A DNA stretch of 16,473 bases from Croceimicrobium sp965658965 (GCA_965658965.1 CBFHVV010000064.1:1-16473); one strand, 5' to 3'. Positions 7,224 to 12,890 are shown, numbered from the stretch's first letter. The notes: generated from the letters alone by a model not told the origin. Program-made: numbers and translations.

Positions 7224-8530
7224 AAACAGCCTTTGTAAAAATATGGGGGGAAATGCTTGGAGCAGTTGCTTGGGATGAGCAGCAAGAATTAGCTGTGTTT
7301 GAATATGATCCAAAATTTCAAAATCTAAATTGGGACCTTTCTCCACTAAAAATGCCAATAAATTCTGGCAATAGAATATTTCAGTTTCCAGAAAACAGGC
7401 CTTCTAGAAATAGTGAATTCAATACCTTTAAAGGATTGCCTGGGATCTTGGCAGACACCCTACCAGATAAATACGGGAATCAATTAATCAATCTGTTCTT
7501 GGCACAGCAAGGACGGCCTGAAAACAGTATGAATCCTGTAGAACAGTTATGTTTTATAGGTACACGCGGTATGGGAGCACTTGAATTTGAACCCAGTACG
7601 ATAAAATCAAAAGTAAACACCACAAAAATTGAAATTGATAATTTGGTAGTGGTTGCTCAAAAAATGCTCCGTAATCGAGAAGCATTTCAAACCAACTTTA
7701 AGAAAGATGAAGAACAAGCTGTAAAGCAATTGATAAGCATTGGCACTTCTGCTGGTGGAGCCAGACCTAAAGCAGTAATTGCGTATAACGAAAAAACAGA
7801 AGAAGTTCGTTCTGGTCAAACCAAAGTACCTAAGGATTTTGAGCATTGGCTGATCAAATTAGATGGAGTGAGCGATATACAATTAGGAGATTCACATGGT
7901 TATGGCCGAGTAGAGATGGCATATTATCTAATGGCAAAAGAAGCGGGCATAGACATGATGCCTTGCCGACTGCTTGAGGAAAACGGAAGGGCACATTTTA
8001 TGACCAAACGCTTCGATAGAGATACTAACATAAAGCATCACATACAAACCTTCTGTGCCATTAAGCATTACGACTTCAATGAAGTAAACAGTTTCAGTTA
8101 CGAACAGCTATTTCAAACGATGCGTGAACTGCGGCTATCATACTCTGATGCGGAAGAGCTCTTTAGAAGAATGGTGTTTAATGTTTTGGCTAGAAATTGT
8201 GATGATCACACCAAGAACTTTTCATTTATATTAAAAAAGGGCGGTAATTGGCAATTGACACCTGCTTATGATATATGCCATGCCTACAGTCCCGACAGTA
8301 TTTGGGTAAGTCAGCACGCACTAAGTATAAATGGAAAACGAAAGAATATTTTACTTACTGATTTTCTTAGCGTGGCTAAGTCGATGAATATCAAGAATCC
8401 AAAAAAAATAATTCAAAAGGTCAATGAAGCTGTTTTGAAATGGGAATTATATGCTGACGAGGTGAATGTAGATATTCACAAAACTGAGGAAATTAAAGCC
8501 ACTTTAATTAGCATAAAGGATATTTCGTAA
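7217..8530 (+). CDS. hipA: HipA-like serine/threonine kinase toxin
   Basis: This 437-residue protein is the usual length for full-size HipA kinases. An N-terminal barrel-like HipA domain (about 1-110, with FKGLPGILADTLPDKYGN) is followed by the kinase core. Visible motifs are a glycine-rich autophosphorylation/P-loop segment (ISIGTSAGGARPKAVI, S178 a candidate regulatory serine), the ATP-contacting lysine in HWLIKLDG, TKRFDRD, the catalytic loop NCDDHTKN (D329), and the metal-binding aspartate in PAYDICHAY (D352). All key kinase residues are present, so the enzyme should be active. Known HipA proteins phosphorylate aminoacyl-tRNA synthetases (GltX in E. coli) and cause growth arrest and persistence, but the target here is unknown. 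It overlaps hipB by 7 bases, and a terminator follows 21 bases after the stop. Confidence 0.92.
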   Translation: MVKTAFVKIWGEMLGAVAWDEQQELAVFEYDPKFQNLNWDLSPLKMPINSGNRIFQFPENRPSRNSEFNTFKGLPGILADTLPDKYGNQLINLFLAQQGRPENSMNPVEQLCFIGTRGMGALEFEPSTIKSKVNTTKIEIDNLVVVAQKMLRNREAFQTNFKKDEEQAVKQLISIGTSAGGARPKAVIAYNEKTEEVRSGQTKVPKDFEHWLIKLDGVSDIQLGDSHGYGRVEMAYYLMAKEAGIDMMPCRLLEENGRAHFMTKRFDRDTNIKHHIQTFCAIKHYDFNEVNSFSYEQLFQTMRELRLSYSDAEELFRRMVFNVLARNCDDHTKNFSFILKKGGNWQLTPAYDICHAYSPDSIWVSQHALSINGKRKNILLTDFLSVAKSMNIKNPKKIIQKVNEAVLKWELYADEVNVDIHKTEEIKATLISIKDIS

Positions 8531-8551
8531 TGCTATTCGCTAGCTGCGCTG

Positions 8552-8576
8552 CACTCAAGGGCTTGGTGTTTTTTTT
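8552..8576 (+). terminator. Intrinsic terminator of the hipBA operon
   Basis: CAC-t-CAA pairs with TTG-GTG around a GGGC loop (8552-8568), with a single bulged T, and is followed by eight T residues (8569-8576). It lies 21 bases after the hipA stop. The stem is short, but the T-tract is strong. Confidence 0.65.
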
Positions 8577-8682
8577 ATAAGCTTAGCCTTCAGGCGAGCT
8601 CGGAAATAGAGAGCTGCGTTCATTCTTGAACACCATCTCAAATCTAACAAAGAGAGATTAACACCTTTCAGTCGCCGGTACC

Positions 8683-8718
8683 AAAGGGGCACCATCACCA
8701 AGAATCCTCGACTTAGCT
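8683..8718 (-). repeat. Dispersed repeat family B, copy 1
   Basis: The segment AAAGGGGC-ACCATCACC-AAGAATCC-TCGACTT recurs nearly unchanged at 12382-12412. On the minus strand its 5' edge is preceded by AGCTAAGTC and TATATTTGG (8723-8730), the same edge found on family A copy 2 at 11813. There is no open frame. Confidence 0.65.
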
Positions 8719-8767
8719 AGGCCAAATATAATACTTGCCCTCAAAAGGTTCTATTCTCTTTTTCAAA

Positions 8768-8995
8768 TTACCTTTTCCCCATCTTCTCAAATAACGCCTG
8801 AAGATCTTCTATAGTTGCTTCCTCAACCACTTCCGGCTCAAAGCTCACAGATCCATCATGGTCTTGAGCAATCAGGTTGAGTTCCTCTAGAATATCTTCT
8901 CCAAAATCCACCAATAAGCTAAAGTCCTTATGGTTGATTCGTTGAAAGTCATCATGGTTCATCAGCTTACCGTGTTGGCTGGTAAGTCCAAACAC
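8768..8995 (-). CDS. Small acidic protein, possibly a chimera with an IS66 tnpB start
   Basis: From a GTG at 8995 the frame encodes 75 residues. The first nine (MFGLTSQHG) match the expected start of IS66 TnpB, two bases after the tnpA remnant stop, as in intact IS66 elements. The rest (from KLMNHDD, ending LQALFEKMGKR) is unrelated to TnpB and recurs as a truncated copy at 11426-11620. An internal ATG at 8960-8962 would give a 64-residue protein without the tnpB part and may be the original start. The protein is acidic with predicted amphipathic helices (SLLVDFGEDILEELNLIAQ and ATIEDLQALFEKMG). I do not recognise a family. It may be the remaining C-terminal part of a larger gene cut by the insertion sequence. 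Expression is uncertain. Confidence 0.5.
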   Translation of the reverse strand: MFGLTSQHGKLMNHDDFQRINHKDFSLLVDFGEDILEELNLIAQDHDGSVSFEPEVVEEATIEDLQALFEKMGKR

Positions 8996-9355
8996 CCTTA
9001 AAGCCCAATCAGGGTTTTAAGGTTCTGTGGGGCCAGCTGGCCGCTACAGGTGAGTACTAACCCATTGCGATAGCGGATGCTGATCTCTTCCGAAGACGCA
9101 GGGGCTTACATATCCAGGTTTATAAAGCTCCCGGGTACAACGGAAGACCGGGCTTTTTCCTAACGGAACTTCTTAAGCCAATAGCCAAACACTTGATAAT
9201 TTAAACCCTCTTTTTGGCAAAAAGCACGTTGGCTAAGGCCGCTTTGCTGCCACAACTCAATGGCCAGGTACATTTGTTCTTTGCGTTTTTCTGATCTTTC
9301 CATGGGGCGAAACTATTTTAGCCCCGACCATCAAACAACATGGGTTTTACCAGAC
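8968..9355 (-). mobile_element. IS66-family insertion sequence remnant
   Basis: The remnant covers the tnpB start codons (to about 8968), the broken tnpA, and about 50 bases of upstream leader. On the minus strand the outer end probably lies near GTATCCGTCTGGTAAAACC (around 9334-9354). I cannot confirm this because the partner inverted repeat has been deleted. Its boundaries are therefore approximate. Confidence 0.55.
8998..9303 (-). pseudogene. tnpA: IS66-family accessory protein TnpA remnant, two in-frame stops
   Basis: Reading leftward from the ATG at 9303 gives MERSEKRKEQMYLAIELW, then QQSGLSQRAFCQKEGLNYQ and VFGYWLKKFR, a typical IS66 TnpA N-terminus with its helix-turn-helix. The frame is then broken by TAG (9160-9162) and TAA (9106-9108), yet continues as IS66-like sequence (SSEEISIRYRNGLVLTCSGQ) to a stop at 8998. 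Only tnpA and the first codons of tnpB survive; most of tnpB and the whole DDE transposase gene (tnpC) are missing, so this copy cannot move by itself. The left part of the element was lost, apparently at the junction with the small acidic ORF at about 8968. Confidence 0.8.
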
Positions 9356-9476
9356 GGATACGACGTATTCATAAATTTGTGATTATAAGTAACATAATTT
9401 CCTACTCACATGTTGTTATTTACTTTTTTGGCCCAGTTACGCGCCACAACTAAATGTGAATCCTTAAAAGTCCGGG

Positions 9477-10154
9477 TTACCAAAATGAGTAGCCTAATTG
9501 CAGGTCAAAACCACAAGCAAAGTGAGGTGCCTCATTATTTGCTTGGGAAAAGTCATCCAACTTATACATGTTATTGAAAAAGGTGAGGAACCTAGGCTCA
9601 ATGCCTACCCACCAACGTTTACCCCTTTCATTGTTAAAATTCAACTTAAAACAAACTCCAGTAGAACTGTAAAAGACCAGGTTATTATAGTTTAAATTGT
9701 TGTTTCGTATTGGGCCGCTGACCTCAGGGGTTTCTCCCTGTAAAGGTACACCAACGCCTAAGTTTATTTTCGGAGCAATAGAAAATAAACTGTTGACCCT
9801 GAATTCATAACCTGCTCCTGGTAAGAAGTCTAAATAATTAGCTTTTACATCGTACAACCCAGCGAATCCAGATTCTGTCATTTGGCCAATAGTCACTGAG
9901 CGATAGGCGAAACTTACTCCGATATCGAAAAACCAACTATCTCCAAGAGATGGATAGTAACTATAAGTTATAGTTGACAATATCTTCAAGTCACCGTATG
10001 GTGAAGGTATTTGATCATTTTCTTGGGCAAAGGAGTTGACAAAAAAATCATCTTCATATGCCATGTAGCCTAAAGAAATTTTAAAATCACTCCTTTGCGC
10101 AACGAGATTGCTTGTCCCAAAGACAATCGCTAATAACACAATTATTCGTTTCAT
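9477..10154 (-). CDS. Outer-membrane beta-barrel protein, unknown function
   Basis: The gene encodes 225 residues with a signal peptide at 1-19 (MKRIIVLLAIVFGTSNLVAQ). The mature part shows repeated strand-turn patterns (FKISLGYMAYEDDFF, WFFDIGVSFAYRSVTIG, PKINLGVGVPLQG, FDLQLGYSFW) and ends in an aromatic residue, as the last strand of outer-membrane barrels does for BAM recognition. It resembles the broad outer-membrane beta-barrel families of Bacteroidota rather than a named porin. The start overlaps the stop of the upstream T9SS-sorted gene as ATGA, so the two were co-translated before the upstream gene decayed. The frame is intact over its full length, unlike most neighbours. Whether it is still expressed from an upstream promoter is not evident. 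Confidence 0.82.
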   Translation of the reverse strand: MKRIIVLLAIVFGTSNLVAQRSDFKISLGYMAYEDDFFVNSFAQENDQIPSPYGDLKILSTITYSYYPSLGDSWFFDIGVSFAYRSVTIGQMTESGFAGLYDVKANYLDFLPGAGYEFRVNSLFSIAPKINLGVGVPLQGETPEVSGPIRNNNLNYNNLVFYSSTGVCFKLNFNNERGKRWWVGIEPRFLTFFNNMYKLDDFSQANNEAPHFACGFDLQLGYSFW

Positions 10155-10440
10155 TCTAGAATAACTTTTTCATTAAATATCGCAGTCTTATCACCGTCTC
10201 GTAAGATGACAAGATACATTCCTTTTGAAACAGCACCTAAATCAATCGTCATAAGATTGTTGAAGTCTGACTCAAAAACTTTATGTCCCTAAACATCATG
10301 AACATATATGTTGCCATTTTCTATGTTATCCGTCGCTTCTAAAGTGAAACTTCCAGAACTAGGATTCGGATACACGGATGCTACGGTAAAGTCTGGATTA
10401 CTAGTCCTTCCTCATTTTTGCTGGCCCTTTTTATAATTAT
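10151..10440 (-). pseudogene. 3' remnant of a T9SS-secreted protein (type A sorting domain)
   Basis: The minus strand encodes a T9SS C-terminal sorting domain of about 76 residues. It starts VASVYPNPSSGSF (the hallmark YPNP motif), continues through NGNIYVHDV, GHKVFESDF, VSKGMYLVIL, and ends DKTAIFNEKVILE. A TAG at 10289-10291 interrupts it (between HDV and GHK, where glutamine or a small residue is usual), and a TGA at 10412-10414 precedes it. In intact genes this domain sends a large secreted enzyme or adhesin through the type IX system to the cell surface. Here the passenger part is gone, and upstream sequence on the other strand looks like a different gene. The stop overlaps the barrel gene start (ATGA). 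Confidence 0.75.
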
Positions 10441-10634
10441 TATCACACCAGGAGGTCAGATCCTCCTCTGAATCAAAAGTAAAGGGTATAGTCTCTTCAT
10501 TTGAGCTAATACAGAACAAATGGCTCAAGAATGAAGTCGAAAAAATTAGAGAGGAAATTTGGTACTTACGTGAAACAAACCACAAGCTTTTAGAAATCAT
10601 AAACCCTACCGGAGGGTATATGATGAGTTTTTAA
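10437..10634 (+). pseudogene. C-terminal fragment of an unidentified protein
   Basis: A plus-strand frame open from about 10437 to the TAA at 10632 reads SSFELIQNKWLKNEVEKIRE, EIWYLRETNHKLLEI and INPTGGYMMSF. The charged, heptad-like helix looks genuinely coding, resembling the tail of a small DNA-binding regulator, but no upstream ATG or N-terminal domain is present. It is probably a 3' fragment left by a rearrangement. An antisense frame on the minus strand (10412-10600) overlaps it and seems less protein-like. I do not recognise the family. Confidence 0.4.
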
Positions 10635-10700
10635 TTCTCGTCACCCTGGTATTTTTCAAACTTTGATGGAATCAACTCTTCTAACCCGGTCTTTGCAATT
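10631..10700 (-). pseudogene. Possible C-terminal fragment of another gene
   Basis: A short minus-strand frame ends IAKTGLEELIPSKFEKYQG-DEN with its TAA at 10631-10633, overlapping the plus-strand stop at 10632-10634. It is open for only about 28 codons. The composition looks like a soluble protein tail, but the length does not allow identification. Confidence 0.25.
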
Positions 10701-11048
10701 TTAAAGCAAAAGGATCAGGTGATACTTTGATTAAAGGTAGGCTCCTGCTTCATGTGTGAATTCCGGTCATACTGAGAACCGAGTTTTCCGCGGGCAAACC
10801 AAGAAGATTTGATGACATTTATAGCACGCGAAATGCATACGAAGGGTATTCATAAGTCTTTGTAAAATTGTTATTAGTAGGTTTTTCGGCCTCAATTACG
10901 AAGAGTTAAAAACAAAATAAAAAGTCTAGCGAGTTGGGAAGTGACCAGCGGGAACTCGCCCACCGAGCTTAATTTTGTGAAGGTTTTAAGGATGAGGAAT
11001 TGGAGCCTAGATTTTTTTCCTTCTTTTTTGATTATGCAAAAAAGGAGT
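10701..11048. other. Degenerate region without a supported gene
   Basis: Frames on both strands are short and do not resemble known proteins. A plus-strand run ending FDDIYSTRNAYEGYS (about 10765-10856) is mildly protein-like but has no start. The plus-strand frame over 10941-11171 is probably a shadow. This is likely decayed accessory DNA. Confidence 0.45.
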
Positions 11049-11158
11049 CTAAAATATCTTGGAATACCTCACTTCACCGTGCAGCACCGCTCTGAAATCC
11101 AATACATTAAAAAAGATGTCATGGGTAGCCAGGTATTTCGGTTTAAAGTGATCCACTT
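11049..11158 (-). pseudogene. Unidentified protein fragment fused behind the ArsR remnant
   Basis: In a different frame from the ArsR fragment, the minus strand reads STPEQVDHFKPKYLATHD, IFFNVLDFRAVLHGEVRY and SKIF, then a TAG at 11049. The sequence is protein-like and carries on where the regulator homology ends, near 11160. It is presumably part of another gene joined by deletion. No family is recognised. Confidence 0.35.
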
Positions 11159-11159
11159 G

Positions 11160-11344
11160 TTCCGGTGTTGACTGATGGTAGCCTGCGCTAAACCTAACTC
11201 CTGAACCAAATCACCATTGATATGGACACTGCTTTTTAACAGGTGCTGAATGATGGCCACACGAGCAGGATGGGCAAATGCCTTCGCTGCCAAGACAATT
11301 TCGATCTGTATGTCTGAAAAAAGATCTGTTTTCGTTACACCCAT
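11160..11344 (-). pseudogene. Truncated ArsR-family transcriptional regulator
   Basis: The ATG at 11342-11344 opens a frame that begins MGVTKTDLFSDIQIEIVLAA and continues KAFAHPARVAIIQHLLKS and then VQELGLAQATISQH. This is a typical ArsR/SmtB winged-helix regulator up to and including the recognition helix. In intact homologues, ISQH is followed by LRELKELG-type sequence and the wing; here the frame runs instead into unrelated residues (RNKWITLNRN). About half of the domain is therefore missing, and the product should not fold into a working dimer. ArsR proteins usually repress neighbouring metal-resistance, transporter or methyltransferase genes; no such partner remains here. Confidence 0.7.
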
Positions 11345-11425
11345 GATGCTTTGAATATCATTGCAGTGATACGATAAGTCCCTGACTCTTGCAATAAAAA
11401 TTGTCTATTCAAGGGAGATTTGAAA

Positions 11426-11620
11426 TTAACTTTTGCCCATCTTCTCAAATAACGCCTGAAGATCTTCTATAGTTGCTTCCTGAACCACTTCTGGATCAAA
11501 GCGCACAGATCCATCATGGTCTTGAGCAATCAGGTTGAGTTTTTCAAGGATATCTTCTCCAAAATCTACCAACAAGTTGAAGCCCTTATGGTCGCTACGC
11601 TCAAAGTCCTGAGATTTTTT
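11426..11620 (-). pseudogene. Truncated second copy of the small acidic protein gene
   Basis: This stretch repeats 8768-8960 almost base for base over most of its length. The minus strand reads SQDFERSDHKGFNLLVDFG, then EDILEKLNLIAQDHDGSV, RFDPEVVQEATIED and LQALFEKMGKS. It has no start codon, and an in-frame TAA lies immediately upstream (11621-11623). The changes relative to the first copy include several conservative substitutions, so the copies have diverged for some time. The 5' edge (DFERS) also occurs as a short fragment at 12414-12440, which links this gene tail to the dispersed repeats. Confidence 0.7.
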
Positions 11621-11642
11621 TTATGCGCCTCTCTCTTGAGCT
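11592..11642. repeat. Dispersed repeat family C, copy 1
   Basis: CGCTACGCTCAAAGTCCTGA, an A/T run, and GCCTCTCTCTTGAGCT recur at 12414-12463 with few changes. The element covers the broken 5' end of the small acidic gene copy and continues beyond it. Confidence 0.7.
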
Positions 11643-11671
11643 GCGCTCAGACTATGCCTTTCTGGTAGGTT

Positions 11672-11699
11672 GGATTAGCTCCCTGCGGTCGCTGATACC
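11672..11699. repeat. Stem-loop repeat (GCTCCCTGCGGTCGC type), copy 1
   Basis: GGATTAGC and GCTGATACC flank a TCCCTGCGGTC loop and can pair with one bulge and one G-T pair. The same loop recurs at 12226, 12357 and 12486. Confidence 0.55.
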
Positions 11700-11731
11700 T
11701 ATAAACTCCTTAATAAATACCGAGTCCAAAA

Positions 11732-11813
11732 TGTCAAAGTCAAGCCGCTAAGCAAGCTGTTTAAATGCAGGAGGGTTTTACATCTAAAACCTTGACTTAG
11801 CTGCCCAAATATA
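11732..11813 (-). repeat. Dispersed repeat family A, copy 2, with promoter-like edge
   Basis: The sequence is homologous to 5448-5530. On the minus strand the element begins with TATATTTG (11806-11813), an exact match to the Bacteroidota -7 consensus, followed by GGGCAGCTAAGTCAAGG. A TTG lies 18 bases upstream (11832-11834), close to the usual -33 spacing. The element itself has no open frame. If the promoter works, a short non-coding transcript would be made leftward; this is inference. Confidence 0.55.
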
Positions 11814-11905
11814 GCATTAGATTTCACTTTTCAATAAGGTTCATTCCTATAACCACACTAAGATCTTATTAACTTTTCCTTTCCAGACTTGACGCTTAAA
11901 CCGAA

Positions 11906-12124
11906 TTAGCCCTCTTCCAAGAATTGAAAACGAAAGCCTAAGGCGGACGTCAGTTTGTACCCTTTTGACGGAAAAGTCAGAAATTCCGTGGGACTAAAAC
12001 CTAGATGTTTCAGGAATTGGCGGTGCACTAAGGCTTTTGGTTTATTTAATTTCGGGTATTGAGGTTTGCCCGGTAGGCAAGTGTGAGGTCGTAAATCGAT
12101 CCAAGGACACGAGATTAATCCCAC
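11906..12124 (-). pseudogene. Possible gene remnant, unidentified
   Basis: A 72-residue minus-strand frame ends ALVHRQFLKHLGFSPTEFL and then TFPSKGYKLTSALGFRF. The C-terminal half looks protein-like. The N-terminal half (MGLISCPWIDLRPHTCLPGK) is less so, and the region is flanked by repeats. I cannot tell whether it is a surviving 3' fragment or a chance frame. Confidence 0.25.
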
Positions 12125-12346
12125 GCTTTAATTTCCCTGGGCCCCCTGCTTACCCTGCAGCCCGCCCCCCCCCTAAACTCTCACATCTCAAAGCGAAGCG
12201 GTCTCATATCTCACGTCTATCAAAAGGGATTAGCTCCCTTCGGTCGCTGATCCCTGAAAGCTATTTTTTGCACTTGCCATAAACCCTAAATCTAAAGGAG
12301 ATTTTTAGATGATACCTTCTCTTGCTCGCACTCTTGCTCATGCTTC
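12125..12346. other. Repeat-rich non-coding stretch with a 9-bp C run, ending at an assembly gap
   Basis: The stretch holds a run of nine C (about 12165-12173), TCTCA-type short repeats (12180-12220), the stem-loop repeat at 12226-12254 and a CTCTTGCTCGCACTCTTGC segment that resembles 6412-6440. It ends at ten N. No gene is supported. Confidence 0.6.
12226..12254. repeat. Stem-loop repeat (GCTCCCTTCGGTCGC type), copy 2
   Basis: GGGATTAGC pairs with GCTGATCCC (one G-T pair) around a TCCCTTCGGTC loop. This is the best-formed copy of the family. Confidence 0.65.
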
Positions 12347-12356
12347 NNNNNNNNNN
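12347..12356. other. Assembly gap (10 N)
   Basis: Ten undetermined bases sit inside the repeat cluster, which suggests that the assembler could not resolve the repeats. The true length of the gap is unknown. Confidence 0.99.
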
Positions 12357-12375
12357 TGGCTCCCGGCGGTCGCCC
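12357..12375. repeat. Stem-loop repeat, copy 3 (cut by the gap)
   Basis: TGGCTCCCGGCGGTCGCCC follows the gap directly. The left arm is lost or lies within the N run. Confidence 0.5.
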
Positions 12376-12381
12376 TTCCCT

Positions 12382-12412
12382 AAAGGGGTACCATCACCAA
12401 GAATCCCGACTT
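12382..12412 (-). repeat. Dispersed repeat family B, copy 2
   Basis: AAAGGGGTACCATCACCAAG and AATCCCGACTT match 8683-8718. Here family B is joined directly to family C at 12414, showing that the elements are mosaics of shared blocks. Confidence 0.65.
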
Positions 12413-12413
12413 C

Positions 12414-12463
12414 TCGCTACGCTCAAAGTCCTGAGATATTTTTATACGCCTCTCTCTTGAGCT
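12414..12463. repeat. Dispersed repeat family C, copy 2
   Basis: The sequence matches 11592-11642. On the minus strand the end of the block can be read as KISQDFERSEKSG, echoing the DFERS edge of the small acidic gene copy at 11620. Confidence 0.65.
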
Positions 12464-12485
12464 AAAACCCTCAATCCAATTGATA

Positions 12486-12515
12486 GGGGATTGGCTCCCT
12501 GCGGTCACCCTTCCC
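12486..12515. repeat. Stem-loop repeat, copy 4
   Basis: GGGGATTGGCTCCCTGCGGT and CACCCTTCCC make a looser hairpin. Copies 3 and 4 share the CCCTTCCCTAA flank, while copies 1 and 2 share GCTGAT-CC. Confidence 0.5.
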
Positions 12516-12549
12516 TAATTGCTACTTTTTAGAGTCACCAAATCTTAAA

Positions 12550-12584
12550 GCCTTTCGGCCTGGGGCCTTGAAGGGCCTTTTTTT
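12550..12584 (+). terminator. Strong intrinsic terminator (plus strand)
   Basis: GCCTTTCGGCC (12550-12560), loop TGG, GGCC, bulged TT, GAAGGGC (to 12576), then C and seven T. No intact gene precedes it, so it is probably a leftover of a lost transcription unit. Confidence 0.75.
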
Positions 12585-12621
12585 ATTCCCTTGGGCTTCA
12601 AGCAAGCTTGGTCTCGGGAAT

Positions 12622-12651
12622 AAAAAAAGCCCTTACGCTTCGCGTAAAGGC
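12622..12651 (-). terminator. Strong intrinsic terminator (minus strand)
   Basis: On the minus strand GCCTTTACGC pairs with GCGTAAGGGC around a GAA loop (one U-G pair), followed by seven T. It lies just downstream of the tRNA-3'-end-like sequence at 12661-12690, as tRNA terminators do. Confidence 0.8.
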
Positions 12652-12660
12652 TTTAAGATT

Positions 12661-12690
12661 TGCGGAGAGAGAGGTTCTTGAACCTTTCTC
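12661..12690 (-). other. tRNA 3'-end-like sequence, possible phage attachment-site remnant
   Basis: The minus strand reads GAGAAAGGTTCAAGAACC and then TCTCTCTCCGCA directly before a terminator. This resembles the T-arm and acceptor end of a serine-type tRNA (GGTTC, then CTCTCTCC-G-CA). No tRNA body is found upstream and the T-stem pairs poorly, so it is not a functional tRNA. A duplicated tRNA 3' end is a classic product of phage integration, and phage terminase remnants lie 200 bases away. Confidence 0.35.
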
Positions 12691-12890
12691 TATAAAAATC
12701 TGAAAATCAACATTTTGAAAGGCTTGCTTCCAAGCGGGGTTACGATTTGGATAGTTCACCGCCGACAGAGGGCTTCTCCGAAAGATGCTCCAAATTGCTA
12801 ACCATAGCTAAGATAAACTATACTTTTTAAAACGCAAACCCTCTACTTCACTGCAGCCGAAACGGTCATAGCGGAATATTGCCTTACAGC
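12691..12890. other. Unassigned DNA between tRNA-like sequence and terminase remnant
   Basis: The minus strand contains short protein-like runs (CKAIFRYDRFGCSEVEGLRF from about 12888 leftward, and FGASFGEALCRR near 12790) separated by stops. They may be remains of phage or element-end sequence, but I cannot assign them to a family. Confidence 0.3.

Larger units (their letters stand above)
12540..12661. repeat. Large inverted repeat made of two opposed terminators
   Basis: The 16-bp arms AAATCTTAAAGCCTTT (12540-12555) and AAAGGCTTTAAGATTT (12646-12661) are perfect inverted copies. The inner arms GGGCC-T7-ATTCCC (12573-12590) and GGGAAT-A7-GCCC (12616-12632) match with one extra base. Each half is a version of the same terminator cassette, which points to an inverted duplication. 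Confidence 0.8.

Noticed and set aside
6857..7285. 142-residue minus-strand frame opposite hipB
   Set aside because: Antisense shadow of hipB and the start of hipA; no domain or signal.
5814..10291. Possible recoding of TAG as an amino acid, since two remnants contain in-frame TAG
   Set aside because: The intact kinase gene ends in TAG, and the other remnants also contain TAA and TGA, so ordinary decay explains the stops.
10755..10790. GAATTCCGGTCATACTGAGAACC resembling ends of IS21-type elements
   Set aside because: Only a vague memory-based likeness; no istA/istB remnant or matching inverted repeat nearby.
12037..12282. Plus-strand 81-residue frame through the C run
   Set aside because: Low-complexity, proline-rich product caused by the C-rich repeat DNA; no support as a gene.
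11592..12515. CRISPR-like array in the repeat cluster
   Set aside because: Repeats differ in sequence, length and spacing and there are no uniform spacers or cas genes.
12661..12760. Functional tRNA gene on the minus strand
   Set aside because: Only the last 25-30 bases resemble a tRNA; no acceptor 5' half, D-arm or anticodon arm is found.
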